64,000 nucleotides of DNA from Achromobacter dolens (GTDB lineage Bacteria; Pseudomonadota; Gammaproteobacteria; Burkholderiales; Burkholderiaceae_B): assembly GCF_902859745.1 (NCBI RefSeq), contig NZ_CADIJW010000001.1:310001-374000 (forward strand), in the 5' to 3' direction. Made by a program: the position numbers and the translations under genes. The notes beneath the pieces were generated by a model. That model worked only from the letters and a program-made list of their open reading frames with translations. It did not search any database and had not been told where the DNA came from. Every line of letters begins with the position of its first letter. Position 1 is the first letter of the stretch. This document shows positions 39,268 to 50,808 of the stretch, one piece after another.

Positions 39268-41360
39268 TGCCGTTCGGCGGAGACACCCCGCAGCAATTCA
39301 GCATCCGGCTGCGCCGCATCTACGTGCTGTATACGGCTGGCTTCGCGCTGATGATTCTGCTGATGGCGCTGGCCGAGATCCTGGGCCTGCCGCGCAACTG
39401 GATCGGCTATGTGTTCCTGCTGGTCACGGTCAGCCTGTACGCGGGCATCGGCATCGTCTGCCGCACCTCGGACCAGGTCGAATACTACGTGGCTGGCCGG
39501 CGGGTGCCGGCCTTCTACAACGGCATGGCCACCGCCGCCGACTGGATGTCGGTGGCCTCCTTCATCGGCGTCGCGGGCACGCTTTACCTGACGGGCTACG
39601 GCGGGCTGGCCTACATCATGGGCTGGACCGGCGGCTACGTGCTGGTGGCGATGCTGCTGGCGCCGTACCTGCGCCGCTTTGGGCAATACACCATTCCCGA
39701 TTTCATGGGCGCGCGCTACGGCGGCAACCTGCCGCGGCTGGCTGGCGTGGCCTGCGCCATCCTCTGTTCGTTCACCTACCTGGTGGCGCAGATCTATGGC
39801 GTAGGCATCATCACGACGCGCATGACCGGCATTTCGTTCGAGCTGGGCATCTTCGTGGCGCTGGGAGGCATGCTGGTCTGTTCGTTCCTGGGCGGCATGC
39901 GCGCCGTTACCTGGACCCAGGTAGGCCAGTACATCATCCTGGTCATCGCCTACCTGGTGCCGGTGGTGTGGCTGTCGATCAAGCATACCGACATGCCCGT
40001 GCCGCAATTGTCGGCTGGGGCGGTGCTGCAGCAAGTGACCGAGAAAGAGGTCTATCTGCAGAACGATCCGGCCGAGATCGAGGTGCGCCGCCTGTGGCAG
40101 GAGCGCGCCGACGAAATGGCGCAGCGGGTGCGCGACCTGCCCGAGTCCTGGGCGCTCGAGAAGGACAAGCTGCGCAGCCGCCTGGCCCAGCTCAATGCCG
40201 GTGATGCGCCGATGGTCGAGATCCGCTCTGTCGAGCGCGAGCTGGCGGCCTTTCCGCCCAATGTCGAGGAGGCCAGGATCGCCTGGTCTCAGGCCAAGGC
40301 CTCCTTCGAGGCGCGTGCCGCGCCACTGACCCCGCACGCCGAGCCATTTCCTTCCGAAGACCCGCAAGAGCGGCGCAACATGCGCATCAATTTCCTGGCG
40401 CTGGTGCTGTGCCTGATGCTGGGCACCGCGGGCATGCCGCACATCCTGATGCGGTCATACACGACTTCGTCGGTGATCGAGGCGCGCCGCTCGGTGTGCT
40501 GGTCGCTGCTGTTCATCCTGCTGCTCTATTTCATGGCGCCAGCGCTGGCGCTGCTGGTCAAGTACGAGGTCTATACGCAGGTGGTGGGGTCGAATTTCCT
40601 CAGCCTGCCGAACTGGGTGCATGCCTGGAGCGCGGTCGACAGCAACCTGCTGGATGTCACCGATATCAATCGGGACGGCGTGGTGCAGTTGAGCGAGATC
40701 AGTATCGGCGCCGACGTGGTGGTGCTGGCCATGCCCGAGATCGGCGGACTGCCCTACGTGATTTCCGGGCTGGTGGCGGCGGGCGGACTGGCGGCCGCGC
40801 TGTCGACCGCCGACGGCCTGCTGCTGACGTTGTCCAATTCGCTGTCGCACGACATGTGGTACCGGATGGTTTCGCCGCGCATGTCGGCGGCGCGGCGGGT
40901 GATGGTGTCCAAGATCCTGCTGCTGGTGGTGGCGTTCGGCGCGGCCTGGGTGGCGGCGCGCAAGCCGGCCGACATTCTCTTCATGGTGTCGGCGGCGTTC
41001 TCGTTCGCGGCCTCGTCGTTTTTCCCGGCGCTGGTGATGGGCGTGTTCTGGCGCCGCGCCAACAAATGGGGCGCCACGCTCGGCATGGCGGCGGGCCTGC
41101 TGGTGACCTTCGCCTACATGACGCACACGCATCCGTGGCTGCGCGAGTGGGTGCTGGGGATTTCGCGGACCCAGCCGGTGGACCTGTGGTGGGGCATCCA
41201 GCCGATCGCGGCGGGCGTGTTCGGCGCGCCGGTGGCGTTCCTGACGATCGTCGTGGTGTCGCTGCTGACGCCGCCGCCGGATCGCGCCACGCTGGCGCTG
41301 GTGGATTATCTGCGTCATCCGGGCGCGCCGAAGCCGCCAACGGAGAACGGCACGGTCTGA
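39267..41360 (+). CDS. VC_2705-type sodium:solute symporter, large subunit
   Basis: The 697-residue product belongs to the sodium:solute symporter superfamily (ActP-related, VC_2705 group). It has about thirteen membrane helices and the SSS signature regions (VEYYVAGRRVPAFYNGMATAADWMS, IPDFMGARYGG). Between helices there is a polar, coiled-coil-like insert of about 120 residues (250-370, containing LWQERADEMAQRVRDLPESW). An EF-hand-like loop follows at residues 466-477. It probably imports a monocarboxylate or amino acid with sodium. It is coupled to the DUF4212 gene, and the start at 39267 is fixed by this overlap. Confidence 0.88.
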   Translation: MPFGGDTPQQFSIRLRRIYVLYTAGFALMILLMALAEILGLPRNWIGYVFLLVTVSLYAGIGIVCRTSDQVEYYVAGRRVPAFYNGMATAADWMSVASFIGVAGTLYLTGYGGLAYIMGWTGGYVLVAMLLAPYLRRFGQYTIPDFMGARYGGNLPRLAGVACAILCSFTYLVAQIYGVGIITTRMTGISFELGIFVALGGMLVCSFLGGMRAVTWTQVGQYIILVIAYLVPVVWLSIKHTDMPVPQLSAGAVLQQVTEKEVYLQNDPAEIEVRRLWQERADEMAQRVRDLPESWALEKDKLRSRLAQLNAGDAPMVEIRSVERELAAFPPNVEEARIAWSQAKASFEARAAPLTPHAEPFPSEDPQERRNMRINFLALVLCLMLGTAGMPHILMRSYTTSSVIEARRSVCWSLLFILLLYFMAPALALLVKYEVYTQVVGSNFLSLPNWVHAWSAVDSNLLDVTDINRDGVVQLSEISIGADVVVLAMPEIGGLPYVISGLVAAGGLAAALSTADGLLLTLSNSLSHDMWYRMVSPRMSAARRVMVSKILLLVVAFGAAWVAARKPADILFMVSAAFSFAASSFFPALVMGVFWRRANKWGATLGMAAGLLVTFAYMTHTHPWLREWVLGISRTQPVDLWWGIQPIAAGVFGAPVAFLTIVVVSLLTPPPDRATLALVDYLRHPGAPKPPTENGTV

Positions 41361-41371
41361 AACGGAGGCAG

Positions 41372-41402
41372 GCGCCGGGTGGCCCGGATATATGCCCGGC
41401 GC
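41372..41402. other. Inverted repeat between convergent genes
   Basis: GCGCCGGG (41372-41379) and CCCGGCGC (41395-41402) form an 8-bp perfect dyad with a 15-nt loop, between the symporter stop and the convergent SMR gene. No T-run is present, so a Rho-dependent or weak end is likely. Confidence 0.4.
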
Positions 41403-41433
41403 GGGCCGGATCCGGGCTCGCGCCTGGAACGGC

Positions 41434-41759
41434 TCAGTGCGACACGGACTTCGAGAAGACGTTCATGACCACCACGCCGGCGATGATCAGGCCGATGCCG
41501 ACCAGCGCCGGGGTGTCCAGGTGCTGCTTGAAGAATAGCGCGCCGATCAGGGAGATGAGCACAATGCCCACGCCCGACCAGATGGCGTAGGCGATGCCGA
41601 CCGGCACTTCGCGCAACGTCAGCGACAGGAAATAGAACGAGATCATGTAGCCGAACACCGTCACCACCGACGGCACCAGCCGTGAAAAACCTTCGGAGCT
41701 TTTCAGGGCGCTGGTGGCGAAGATCTCGGCGACGATGGCGATGCCCAGGTAGAGCCACT

Positions 41760-41763
<4 letters not shown>
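41434..41763 (-). CDS. Small multidrug resistance (SMR) family transporter
   Basis: The 109-residue product has four membrane helices and the essential glutamate (Glu13) in GIAIVAEIFATSALK, as in EmrE/QacE proteins, which exchange protons for cationic compounds. GIAYAIWSGVGIVLISLIGALFF is the SMR dimerisation region. The ATG at 41763 overlaps the stop of the Smr-domain gene by 4 bp (ATGA). Substrate could be quaternary amines or guanidinium-like cations. Confidence 0.92.
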
Positions 41764-43404
<1,641 letters not shown>

Positions 43405-43418
43405 TTAGGTTAACGCCC

Positions 43419-43427
43419 AATTATAAT
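43419..43427. promoter_or_regulatory. Symmetrical -10-like element between trxB and ftsK
   Basis: AATTATAAT contains TATAAT on the plus strand (43422-43427) and TATAAT on the minus strand (43425-43420). It overlaps the first ATG of the ftsK frame (43426) and lies 7 nt before the second (43435). Neither strand shows a good -35. Confidence 0.4.
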
Positions 43428-45813
43428 GAGCCGCATGCCGCGTATCTCGACTGCTTCTCCGCGCGCTTCGCGCAACACCCGCAACGGGCCCTCGCCACTG
43501 CAGACGCGTATCTCCGCGTTGCTGCGCGAAGCCCGCTGGATCCTCTTCGCCGCCCTGGCGGCCTGGCTCACCCTGGTGCTGGCCACCTGGAGCGCCGCCG
43601 ACCCGGGCTGGTCGCACTCCGTCCCCGCCGGCGTCATCCACAACAAGGGCGGGACGCTGGGCGCCTACCTGGCGGACATCCTGCTGTACCTGTTCGGTTT
43701 CTCCGCCTGGTGGTGGGTGATCCTGCTGCTGCACCGCGTGCGGGCGGGTTACCGCCGCCTGGCCAGCCATCTTCGTGTTACCAATGGTAAGCAGCCTGAG
43801 GTGTTACCCCGGGTCCACTGGGAAGAGGGCATCGGTTTCTTCCTGCTGCTGGTCGGCTCGCTGGGCATGGAGGCCCTGCGCCTGGCCAGCCGCGGCACGC
43901 ATCTGCCGGGCGCCTCGGAAAGCGCCAGCGGCGCCGGCGGCGTCATCGGCCACACCCTGGCCGACCTGATGGGCCGCAGCATCGGCTTTACCGGCAGCAC
44001 CCTGGCCTTTTTGGTGATGCTGGCGATCGGCCTGAGCCTGTTTTTCTCGTTCTCGTGGCTGACCGTGGCCGAGCGCGTCGGCACCTGGATCGAAGGCCTG
44101 GTGCGTCGGGTGCGCAATTCCTACGCCGCGCGCGAAGACCGCAAGGTCGGCGAGGTGGCCAAGGCCGTGCGCACCGAGCAGGTGGTGGCCAAGCAGGAAA
44201 AGCTGGTGCACGAACAACCGGTGCGCATCGAGCCGGCGATCACCGTGGTGCCCAAGTCCGAGCGCGTCGAAAAGGAAAAGCAGCAGTCGCTGTTCTTCGC
44301 GCCGCCGCCGGGCGGCGAGGGCGACCTGCCGGCCATCAGCCTGCTGGATCCGCCGCTGGCCAACCAGGAAACCGTGTCGGCCGAGACCATCGAGTTCACT
44401 TCGCGCCTGATCGAAAAGAAACTGGCCGACTTCGGCGTGTCCGTCACCGTGGTGGCGGCGCAGGCTGGTCCGGTCATCACGCGTTACGAAATCGAGCCGG
44501 CCACCGGCGTCAAGGGCAGCCAGATCGTCAACCTGGCCAAGGACCTGGCGCGCGCGCTCAGCCTGGTCAGCATCCGGGTGGTGGAGACCATTCCGGGCAA
44601 GAACCTGATGGGCCTGGAACTGCCCAACCCGCGCCGCCAGGTGGTCAAGCTGTCCGAGATCCTGGGCTCGCAGACCTACCACGCCAGCCATTCGGTGGTG
44701 ACCATGGCGCTGGGCAAGGACATCGCCGGCAATCCGGTGGTGGCCGACCTGGCCAAGATGCCGCACCTGCTGGTGGCGGGCACCACCGGGTCGGGCAAGT
44801 CGGTCGGGATCAACGCCATGATCCTGTCGCTGCTGTACAAGGCCGACGCCTCGCACACCCGCCTGATCCTGATCGATCCGAAGATGCTCGAAATGAGCGT
44901 CTACGAAGGCATTCCGCACCTGCTGGCGCCGGTGGTCACGGACATGCGCCATGCCGCCAACGCGCTGAACTGGTGCGTCGGCGAAATGGAGAAGCGCTAC
45001 CGCCTGATGAGCAAGATGGGCGTGCGCAACCTGGCCGGCTACAACACCAAGATCCGCGACGCCATCAAGCGCGAGGAGCCGATCCCGAATCCGTTCTCGC
45101 TGACGCCCGACCAGCCCGAGCCGCTGTCGCCGCTGCCCACCATCGTGGTGGTCATCGACGAGCTGGCCGACCTGATGATGGTGGTGGGCAAGAAGATCGA
45201 AGAACTCATCGCCCGCCTGGCGCAGAAGGCGCGCGCGGCCGGCATCCACCTGATCCTGGCGACGCAGCGTCCCAGCGTGGATGTCATCACCGGGCTGATC
45301 AAGGCCAACATTCCGACCCGCATCGCGTTCCAGGTGTCGTCCAAGATCGACTCGCGCACCATTCTCGACCAGATGGGCGCGGAGACCCTGCTGGGCCAGG
45401 GCGACATGCTCTACATGCCGCCGGGCACCGGTCTGCCGGTGCGTGTGCACGGCGCCTTCGTCAGCGACGATGAAGTGCACCGCGTGGTCGAAAGCCTGAA
45501 GGCGCAGGGCGAGCCGAATTATGTCGAGGGCCTGCTGGAAGGCGGGCTGGACGGTGACGGCGGCGAAGGCGCCAGCAGCGTCACCGGCATCGGCGGCGAC
45601 GCCGAGTCGGACCCGATGTACGACCAGGCCTGCGAGGTGGTGCTCAAGCATCGCCGCGCCTCGATCTCGCTGGTGCAGCGCCATCTGCGCATTGGTTACA
45701 ACCGTGCGGCGCGGTTACTGGAACAGATGGAGCAATCGGGTATCGTGTCGGCGATGCAGTCCAATGGCAACCGGGAGATCCTGGTGCCCGCCGCCGCTCG
45801 AGAGGAAGCATGA
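43426..45813 (+). CDS. ftsK: DNA translocase FtsK
   Basis: FtsK pumps chromosome dimers through the division septum and activates XerCD. The 795-residue product has four N-terminal membrane helices (about residues 35-215), a short linker, the motor domain with Walker [19 protein letters not shown] (near residue 450) and Walker [18 protein letters not shown], and the C-terminal gamma winged helix ([23 protein letters not shown]) that reads KOPS. The frame opens at ATG 43426, but an ATG at 43435 ([12 protein letters not shown]) may be the real start, because the -10-like TATAAT overlaps the first one. It overlaps lolA by 4 bp. Confidence 0.96.
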   Translation: MSRMPRISTASPRASRNTRNGPSPLQTRISALLREARWILFAALAAWLTLVLATWSAADPGWSHSVPAGVIHNKGGTLGAYLADILLYLFGFSAWWWVILLLHRVRAGYRRLASHLRVTNGKQPEVLPRVHWEEGIGFFLLLVGSLGMEALRLASRGTHLPGASESASGAGGVIGHTLADLMGRSIGFTGSTLAFLVMLAIGLSLFFSFSWLTVAERVGTWIEGLVRRVRNSYAAREDRKVGEVAKAVRTEQVVAKQEKLVHEQPVRIEPAITVVPKSERVEKEKQQSLFFAPPPGGEGDLPAISLLDPPLANQETVSAETIEFTSRLIEKKLADFGVSVTVVAAQAGPVITRYEIEPATGVKGSQIVNLAKDLARALSLVSIRVVETIPGKNLMGLELPNPRRQVVKLSEILGSQTYHASHSVVTMALGKDIAGNPVVADLAKMPHLLVAGTTGSGKSVGINAMILSLLYKADASHTRLILIDPKMLEMSVYEGIPHLLAPVVTDMRHAANALNWCVGEMEKRYRLMSKMGVRNLAGYNTKIRDAIKREEPIPNPFSLTPDQPEPLSPLPTIVVVIDELADLMMVVGKKIEELIARLAQKARAAGIHLILATQRPSVDVITGLIKANIPTRIAFQVSSKIDSRTILDQMGAETLLGQGDMLYMPPGTGLPVRVHGAFVSDDEVHRVVESLKAQGEPNYVEGLLEGGLDGDGGEGASSVTGIGGDAESDPMYDQACEVVLKHRRASISLVQRHLRIGYNRAARLLEQMEQSGIVSAMQSNGNREILVPAAAREEA

Positions 45814-46448
45814 TGAAGACGTTTCGTGGCCTGGCCGCCGGCCTGGCCTTCTGCCTGGTCCCGGCGTTGACGCCGGCCGCGGCGATGGCCGCCAGCGCGC
45901 AGGAACAGTTGCGCGCGTTCGTGGGGTCGGTGACGGCGGCGACGGGCGCGTTTTCCCAATACACCGTCAATACGCAGGGGCGCACGCAGCCGGCGCAGAC
46001 GGGCGTGTTCTCGTTCCAGCGGCCGGGCAAGTTCAAGTGGTCGGTGCAGAAGCCCTATGAACAGTTGGTGATTTCCGACGGCAAGCAGGTGTTCCAGTTC
46101 GATCCGGACCTGGCGCAGGTGACCGAGCGCAAGGTGGATGCGGCCATCGGGACGTCGCCGGCGGCGATCCTGTTCGGGTCGGGGTCGCTTGAGCAATCGT
46201 TCGATGTGTCGGCGCTGCCGTCCAAGGATGGCATCGATTGGCTGCGGGCGAAGCCGCGCACGGCGGATGCGGGGTTTTCGCGCGTCGATATCGGGATGAA
46301 GGACAATCTGCCGGTGCGGGTTGAGCTGCTGGATTCGTTCGGGCAGACGACACGGGTGGATCTTTCCGGGATCGTTCCTAATCCCAAGCTTGGGGAGGGG
46401 GAGTTTCGGTTTGTGGCGCCTAAGGGTGTGGATGTCGTCAAGATGTAG
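45810..46448 (+). CDS. lolA: Outer-membrane lipoprotein carrier protein LolA
   Basis: LolA carries lipoproteins across the periplasm from LolCDE to LolB. The 212-residue product has a signal peptide (about residues 1-28, [24 protein letters not shown]). The beta-barrel half-shell shows [41 protein letters not shown] and the C-terminal [30 protein letters not shown]. Its ATG overlaps the ftsK stop, a conserved ftsK-lolA arrangement. Codon use in the last 100 bp is less GC-rich than the rest. Confidence 0.95.
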   Translation: MMKTFRGLAAGLAFCLVPALTPAAAMAASAQEQLRAFVGSVTAATGAFSQYTVNTQGRTQPAQTGVFSFQRPGKFKWSVQKPYEQLVISDGKQVFQFDPDLAQVTERKVDAAIGTSPAAILFGSGSLEQSFDVSALPSKDGIDWLRAKPRTADAGFSRVDIGMKDNLPVRVELLDSFGQTTRVDLSGIVPNPKLGEGEFRFVAPKGVDVVKM

Positions 46449-46988
46449 GGAGTCCTGCGGCGTCTGTGCTGACTTGCCTTTGAGTTCTTGAGTATTTCTT
46501 TCTTGGTTGGTGCAGTGGTTGCTTCGTAGGCCGCCCGTCACGGGGCGCGCAGGCGGTGAGCGCGCCAACGATTGCGGTCCGGAGCGTTCGCTCCGGACTT
46601 CCCCTTCCTCATCTTCGTCCAGGCCTTCGGCCTTCGCTTCAGATTCCGTCGGGCGCATCGACGGCGCGCTCACCGCCTGCGCGCCCCGCGCCGGGCTACG
46701 GTTTCGAGATGCGTGGCGCTGTTAGACCTAGGGGGCATGCGAGAGGCTTGCGTCGCCCGCCGGAGTCGGCCGCGCGGGCGGCCGATTCCGGCATACGTGA
46801 TGTCTTGCGGCGGGGTGTTGGTCGCTGCGCGCTTGCGGTGAGTGGGGGGATGGATGGACCGCTGCGCTGCTAGTGGTCGAAGAGGAGCTGTGCACCATCC
46901 GGCGGCGTGGTTGCCGCACACCATCCAGTTATTGGCAGGCGCGGGCAACCGAAAACACTACCGCTCACGCCTTGAGCGTCGCGTCAGG
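46449..46988. other. 540-bp gene-free region with a long inverted repeat and hairpins
   Basis: No ORF here has a plausible start, family or codon pattern. A perfect 26-bp inverted repeat (46541-46566 with 46663-46688) brackets a 96-nt loop. The loop holds a GTCCGGAG...CTCCGGAC hairpin (46577-46598) and a pyrimidine-rich stretch. A second strong hairpin, 15 pairs with one wobble, lies at 46759-46792. The architecture suggests a structured RNA or a dispersed repeat element. It separates lolA from the leftward D-amino-acid cluster. Confidence 0.7.
46541..46688. repeat. 26-bp perfect inverted repeat, 96-bp spacer
   Basis: The left arm is 46541-46566 and starts CGGGGCGCGCAGGCGG. The right arm is 46663-46688 and ends CCGCCTGCGCGCCCCG. 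The arms are exact reverse complements for 26 bases. No flanking target-site duplication was recognised and no transposase gene is present. Confidence 0.85.
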
Positions 46989-47405
46989 TCACGGGCGCTT
47001 ATACGCAACACAATCAATTTCCACCTTTGCATCCACCATCAGCGGCGACTGCACGCAGGCGCGGGCGGGGGGATTGTCGCCGAAGTATTCCTTGAAGACC
47101 TTGTTGAACGAGGGGAAGTCGCGGGCGTCGTCGAGCCAGACGCCGCAGCGCACGACGTGTTCGGGGCCGTAGCCGGCTTCCTTGAGGATGGCGAGGACCT
47201 GCTGGATGGCCTTGTGGGATTGGGCGACGGTGCCGCCTTCGATGACTTCGCCGTTTTCCATCGGGACCTGGCCCGAGACGTAGAGCCAGCCGTCGGCGGC
47301 GACGGCACGCGCGAAAGGCATGTGGGAGCCGCCTTGGCCGGTGCCGCCGGCGACGCCGTAGCGGGTGATGCCGTTGTTGTCGGGGGTGGGGGTGGTGCTG
47401 CTCAT
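46989..47405 (-). CDS. RidA/YjgF family enamine/imine deaminase
   Basis: RidA proteins hydrolyse reactive enamines and imines that PLP enzymes release. The 138-residue product shows the trimer-cleft motifs: LYVSGQVPMENGEVIEGG, VVRCGVWLDD and the conserved arginine in ARACVQSPLMVDAKVEIDCVAYKR. I chose the ATG at 47405 (MSSTTPTPDN); the open frame continues upstream with a Pro-rich, unlikely sequence. It is 1 bp after the deacylase stop. Its place in this cluster fits detoxifying imines made by the PLP lyase gene of the same cluster. Confidence 0.9.
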   Translation of the reverse strand: MSSTTPTPDNNGITRYGVAGGTGQGGSHMPFARAVAADGWLYVSGQVPMENGEVIEGGTVAQSHKAIQQVLAILKEAGYGPEHVVRCGVWLDDARDFPSFNKVFKEYFGDNPPARACVQSPLMVDAKVEIDCVAYKRP

Positions 47406-47406
47406 G

Positions 47407-48888
47407 TCAGGGCTCCTGGAGGGCGGGGGTGGAGGCGGCGAAGCTGGCGCGCAGGTCGCCGTTGCGGGGCAGCCAGCGGCCGGCGCGGTCGCCGGTGGGT
47501 TGGCCATGGCGGTAGGACAGGACGCCGTTGACCCAGACGGCCTCGATGCCGGCGGCGGTCTGGACGGGGGCGGCGAAGGTGGCGCGGTCGATGACGGTGG
47601 CGGGGTCGAACAGCACCAGGTCGGCGTGGAAGCCTTCGCGCACCAGGCCGCGTTCGGCCAGGCCGAAGCGGGCGGCGGACAAGCCGGTCATCTTGTGAAC
47701 GGCTTCGGGCAGCGGGAACAGGCCGACGTCGCGGCTGTAGTGGCCGAGCACGCGCGGGAAGGCGCCCCACAGGCGCGGGTGCGGCATGGGGTCGTTGGGC
47801 AGGCCGTCGGAGCCGACCATGGTGAGCCGGTTCGACAGCACGCGGCGCACGTCGTCCTCGTGCATGTTGTGGTAGACGGCGCCGGCCGGTTGCAGGCGTT
47901 TCGCCGCTTCCAGCAGCGTCACGTTCCAGTCGGCGGCGATGGCGGACAGTTTGCGGCGGGCCTGTTCGGGGTGCGGCACCGACCAGGTGATGTCGATGTC
48001 GAATTCGTCGGTGACCTGCTTGAGGTCGAGCGTCGACGAGCTGGCCGAGTAGGGATAGCAGTCGCAGCCCACGTGCTGCATGCGGCCGGCGTTCTCCAGC
48101 TTGAACAGCACTTCCTTGGTGCGGCCCCAGTTGCCGGCGCCCGCGCATTTCAGGTGCGACACCACCACCGGCACGCGGGCGTGCAGGGCGATGTCGAAGG
48201 CTTCCTGCATGGCTTCCAGGATGGCGGCGAATTCCGAGCGCAGGTGGGTGGTGTAGAGCGCGCCGAATTCGTCCAGGACCTCTGCCAGCAGCTTGACCTC
48301 GGCGGTGTCGGCCTCGATCGCCGAGCCGTAGGCCAGGCCGGTGCTCAGGCCGATGGCGCCGTGCGCCAGGGCTTCGCGCAACTGGTCGCGCATGGCCATC
48401 ACCTCGTCGCGCGTGGCGCTGCGGTCGAGACGGTCCATGTGGTTGTTGCGCAGGGCCGTGTGGCCGACCAGCGCGGCGACGTTCACGGCGGGCTGCGCGG
48501 CCTCGATGGCGCGGGTGTAGTCGGCGAAGGTCGGGTAGGCGAAGTCGTCGCGCTGGCCCAGCAGGTTCATCGGGTCGGGCGGCTCGCCACGCAGCGAGAC
48601 CGGCGAGGCGCTGATGCCGCAGTTGCCCACCACCACCGTGGTCACGCCCTGGGACAGCTTGGGCAGCATGCCGGGCGTGCGGATGGCGTTGGTGTCGTCG
48701 TGGGTGTGGACGTCGATGAAGCCGGGCGCGAGCGCCAGGCCGGCGCCGTTGATGATCTGCGCCGCCGGCCGGCCGGACAGGTCGCCGATGGCCGCGATGC
48801 GGCCGCCGGCCAGCGCCACGTCGGCGGTGTATTCGGCGCCGCCCGAGCCGTCGAGCACGCGGACGTTGCCGATGAGGGTGTCGTACAT
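47407..48888 (-). CDS. N-acyl-D-amino-acid deacylase (D-aminoacylase)
   Basis: The enzyme hydrolyses N-acyl-D-amino acids to free D-amino acids. The 493-residue product is an amidohydrolase of the D-aminoacylase type: the metal site GFIDVHTHDDTNAI, the zinc-ligand cysteine in VVVGNCGISAS, VSHLKCAG, and the catalytic aspartate in MVGSDGLPNDPMPHPR. The ATG at 48888 (MYDTLIGNVRVLDGSGG) is the likely start; a TTG at 48906 overlapping the regulator stop is an alternative. Cytoplasmic. The gene lies between the RpiR regulator and RidA. Confidence 0.9.
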   Translation of the reverse strand: MYDTLIGNVRVLDGSGGAEYTADVALAGGRIAAIGDLSGRPAAQIINGAGLALAPGFIDVHTHDDTNAIRTPGMLPKLSQGVTTVVVGNCGISASPVSLRGEPPDPMNLLGQRDDFAYPTFADYTRAIEAAQPAVNVAALVGHTALRNNHMDRLDRSATRDEVMAMRDQLREALAHGAIGLSTGLAYGSAIEADTAEVKLLAEVLDEFGALYTTHLRSEFAAILEAMQEAFDIALHARVPVVVSHLKCAGAGNWGRTKEVLFKLENAGRMQHVGCDCYPYSASSSTLDLKQVTDEFDIDITWSVPHPEQARRKLSAIAADWNVTLLEAAKRLQPAGAVYHNMHEDDVRRVLSNRLTMVGSDGLPNDPMPHPRLWGAFPRVLGHYSRDVGLFPLPEAVHKMTGLSAARFGLAERGLVREGFHADLVLFDPATVIDRATFAAPVQTAAGIEAVWVNGVLSYRHGQPTGDRAGRWLPRNGDLRASFAASTPALQEP

Positions 48889-48902
48889 CTTGGTTTCCAA
48901 AT

Positions 48903-49775
48903 TCAATCGCCCAGCGGCAGCCGGTTGGGGCCGCCGCGATGTTCGTCCAGCGCCAGCTTGATGCGGCGCAGGCGTTCGCGGTTTTCTTCCTGGTTCAGCA
49001 TGGCCAGCTCGGTCGACAGCAGGTCGATCGCCAGCATCATGGCGTAGCGCGAGGCCGAGGGCTTGTAGATGAAGTCGGTTTCGTCGGTGCGGATCGGCAG
49101 CACCACGTCGGCCAGCTTGGCCAGTTCCGAGGTGGCGTCGGTGACGGCGACGATGCGGGCGCGGTACTGCTTGACGATGCGCGCCGCGCCGACGATTTCG
49201 GGCGTCAGGCCGGAGGCCGACAGGATCACCACGGCGTCGCGCTCGTCGAGCGTGGCGGCCACCATGCGCAGCAGCACGGCGTCGCTGTACACCGCGATCG
49301 GGTAGCCCAGTCGCACCAGGCGCGACTGCACTTCCTGCGCCAGCACGGCCGAGGCGCCGCCCATGCCGAACACGTAGACCATGCGGGCGCCGTCGACGAT
49401 GGCGGCGGCGGCCTCGAACAGCGGCTCGGTGAAGGTCGGCAGGTGGGCGCGCAGGGTGCTTTCGATGTCAGCATAGATCCGCGCGTAGAACGTGCTTTCC
49501 TCGGCCGGCGTGCTCTGGTCCAGGAAGCGGCTGCCCACGGTGCTGGCCTGCGCCAGCTTCATCTTCAGGTCGCGGGTGTCGTCGCAGCCCACGGTGCGGG
49601 CGAAGCGCGAGATGGTGGCGATGCTGACGCCGGCCTTGGCCGCCAGTTGGTCCACGGTGGCGCTGGCGCTCCAGATGATGTTGTCCAGGATGGCGTCGGC
49701 GACCTTGCGCTCGGTCACGCTCAGGTCGTCCCGGCGGCTGCGGATCTGGAAGACGATGTCGCGGATGATGTTCAT
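48903..49775 (-). CDS. RpiR-family transcriptional regulator
   Basis: The 290-residue product has an N-terminal RpiR helix-turn-helix (about residues 1-77, with VDQLAAKAGVSIATISRFARTVG) and a C-terminal SIS domain (about 120-260, MVYVFGMGGASAVLAQEVQSRL and VVILSASGLTPEIV) that usually binds a phospho-sugar or other small ligand. I chose the ATG at 49775 (MNIIRDIVFQIRSRRDD) with an AGGAA site 8 nt before it. It probably controls this D-amino-acid/peptide cluster. Confidence 0.9.
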   Translation of the reverse strand: MNIIRDIVFQIRSRRDDLSVTERKVADAILDNIIWSASATVDQLAAKAGVSIATISRFARTVGCDDTRDLKMKLAQASTVGSRFLDQSTPAEESTFYARIYADIESTLRAHLPTFTEPLFEAAAAIVDGARMVYVFGMGGASAVLAQEVQSRLVRLGYPIAVYSDAVLLRMVAATLDERDAVVILSASGLTPEIVGAARIVKQYRARIVAVTDATSELAKLADVVLPIRTDETDFIYKPSASRYAMMLAIDLLSTELAMLNQEENRERLRRIKLALDEHRGGPNRLPLGD

Positions 49776-49806
49776 GTGGTGTTCCTGGGTCGGGGTGGGC
49801 GAGGCG

Positions 49807-50808
49807 CTACGCGGCCAGTTCGGCGTCGCCGAGGCGCGAACAGGCCGCGAAGTGGCCCGGTCCGACGTTGACGTCGCGCGCCTCAGTCGTGGCGCAGGCA
49901 TCGATGGCGTGCGGGCAGCGGGTGCGGAAGACGCAACCCGACGGCGGGTTGACCGGGCTGGGAATGTCGCCCTTGAGCAGGATACGCGAACGCGGCGCGC
50001 GCGGATCCGGCACCGGCGCCGCCGACAGCAGCGCGCGGGTATAGGGATGGCGCGGCCGCGCGTAGACCTCGCTGGTCGGGCCGCGTTCCATGACGCGGCC
50101 CAGGTACATCACCACCACCTCGTCGCACAGGTAGTCGACCACGGCCAGGTCGTGCGCCACGAACAGCATGGTCAGCCCCAGGTCGCGCTGCAGGTCCTGC
50201 AGCAGGTTCAGCACCTGCGCCTGCACCGACACGTCCAGCGCCGACACCGGTTCGTCGGCCACGATGAAATCGGGCTCCACCGCCAGGGCGCGGGCGATGC
50301 CGATGCGCTGGCGCTGGCCGCCGGAGAACTCGTGCGGATAACGGCGGCTGTGGTCGGCGTTCAGGCCGACGCGTTCGAGCAGTTCGCCGATGCGGGCCGC
50401 GCGGCGGTGCTGCGCCAACTTATGGGTGTCGAGCGCTTCGCCCAGGATCTCGGCCACCGTCATGCGCGGGTTGAGGCTGGCGTAGGGGTCCTGGAACACG
50501 ATCTGCATGCGGCGGCGCCACGGCAGCATCTCTTTCTCGGACAGCCTGGTGATGTCCTGGCCGTCGAACAGCAGGCGGCCCGCGGTGGGCGCGAACAGGC
50601 GCAGCAGGGCGCGGCCGGTGGTGGTCTTGCCGGAACCGGACTCGCCCACCAGGCCGACGATGGTGTTGCGCGGCACGTCGAAGCTGACGCCGTCCACCGC
50701 CCGCACCACCGGCGCGTTGCGCGCTTGCGAGGTGGGGAAGTGGACCTTCAGGTCCTCGATGCGCACCAGCGGTTCGGCGGCGCGCGCGGGTTGGGGGCTT
50801 GCGGTCAT
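49807..50808 (-). CDS. Dipeptide/oligopeptide-type ABC transporter ATPase (DppF-like)
   Basis: The 333-residue product is one of two ATPases of the peptide importer. It shows Walker [19 protein letters not shown], the signature [16 protein letters not shown], Walker [14 protein letters not shown], and the C-terminal oligopeptide-ABC extension with cysteines ([15 protein letters not shown]) that may bind an iron-sulphur cluster. It overlaps the upstream ATPase gene by 4 bp. Confidence 0.92.
   Translation of the reverse strand: MTASPQPARAAEPLVRIEDLKVHFPTSQARNAPVVRAVDGVSFDVPRNTIVGLVGESGSGKTTTGRALLRLFAPTAGRLLFDGQDITRLSEKEMLPWRRRMQIVFQDPYASLNPRMTVAEILGEALDTHKLAQHRRAARIGELLERVGLNADHSRRYPHEFSGGQRQRIGIARALAVEPDFIVADEPVSALDVSVQAQVLNLLQDLQRDLGLTMLFVAHDLAVVDYLCDEVVVMYLGRVMERGPTSEVYARPRHPYTRALLSAAPVPDPRAPRSRILLKGDIPSPVNPPSGCVFRTRCPHAIDACATTEARDVNVGPGHFAACSRLGDAELAA

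Noticed and set aside
46507-46873. Small ORFs in the structured region after lolA
   Set aside because: They are Arg/Pro/Ala-rich, cross the inverted repeat, lack ribosome-binding sites and resemble no family. The region is better read as non-coding.
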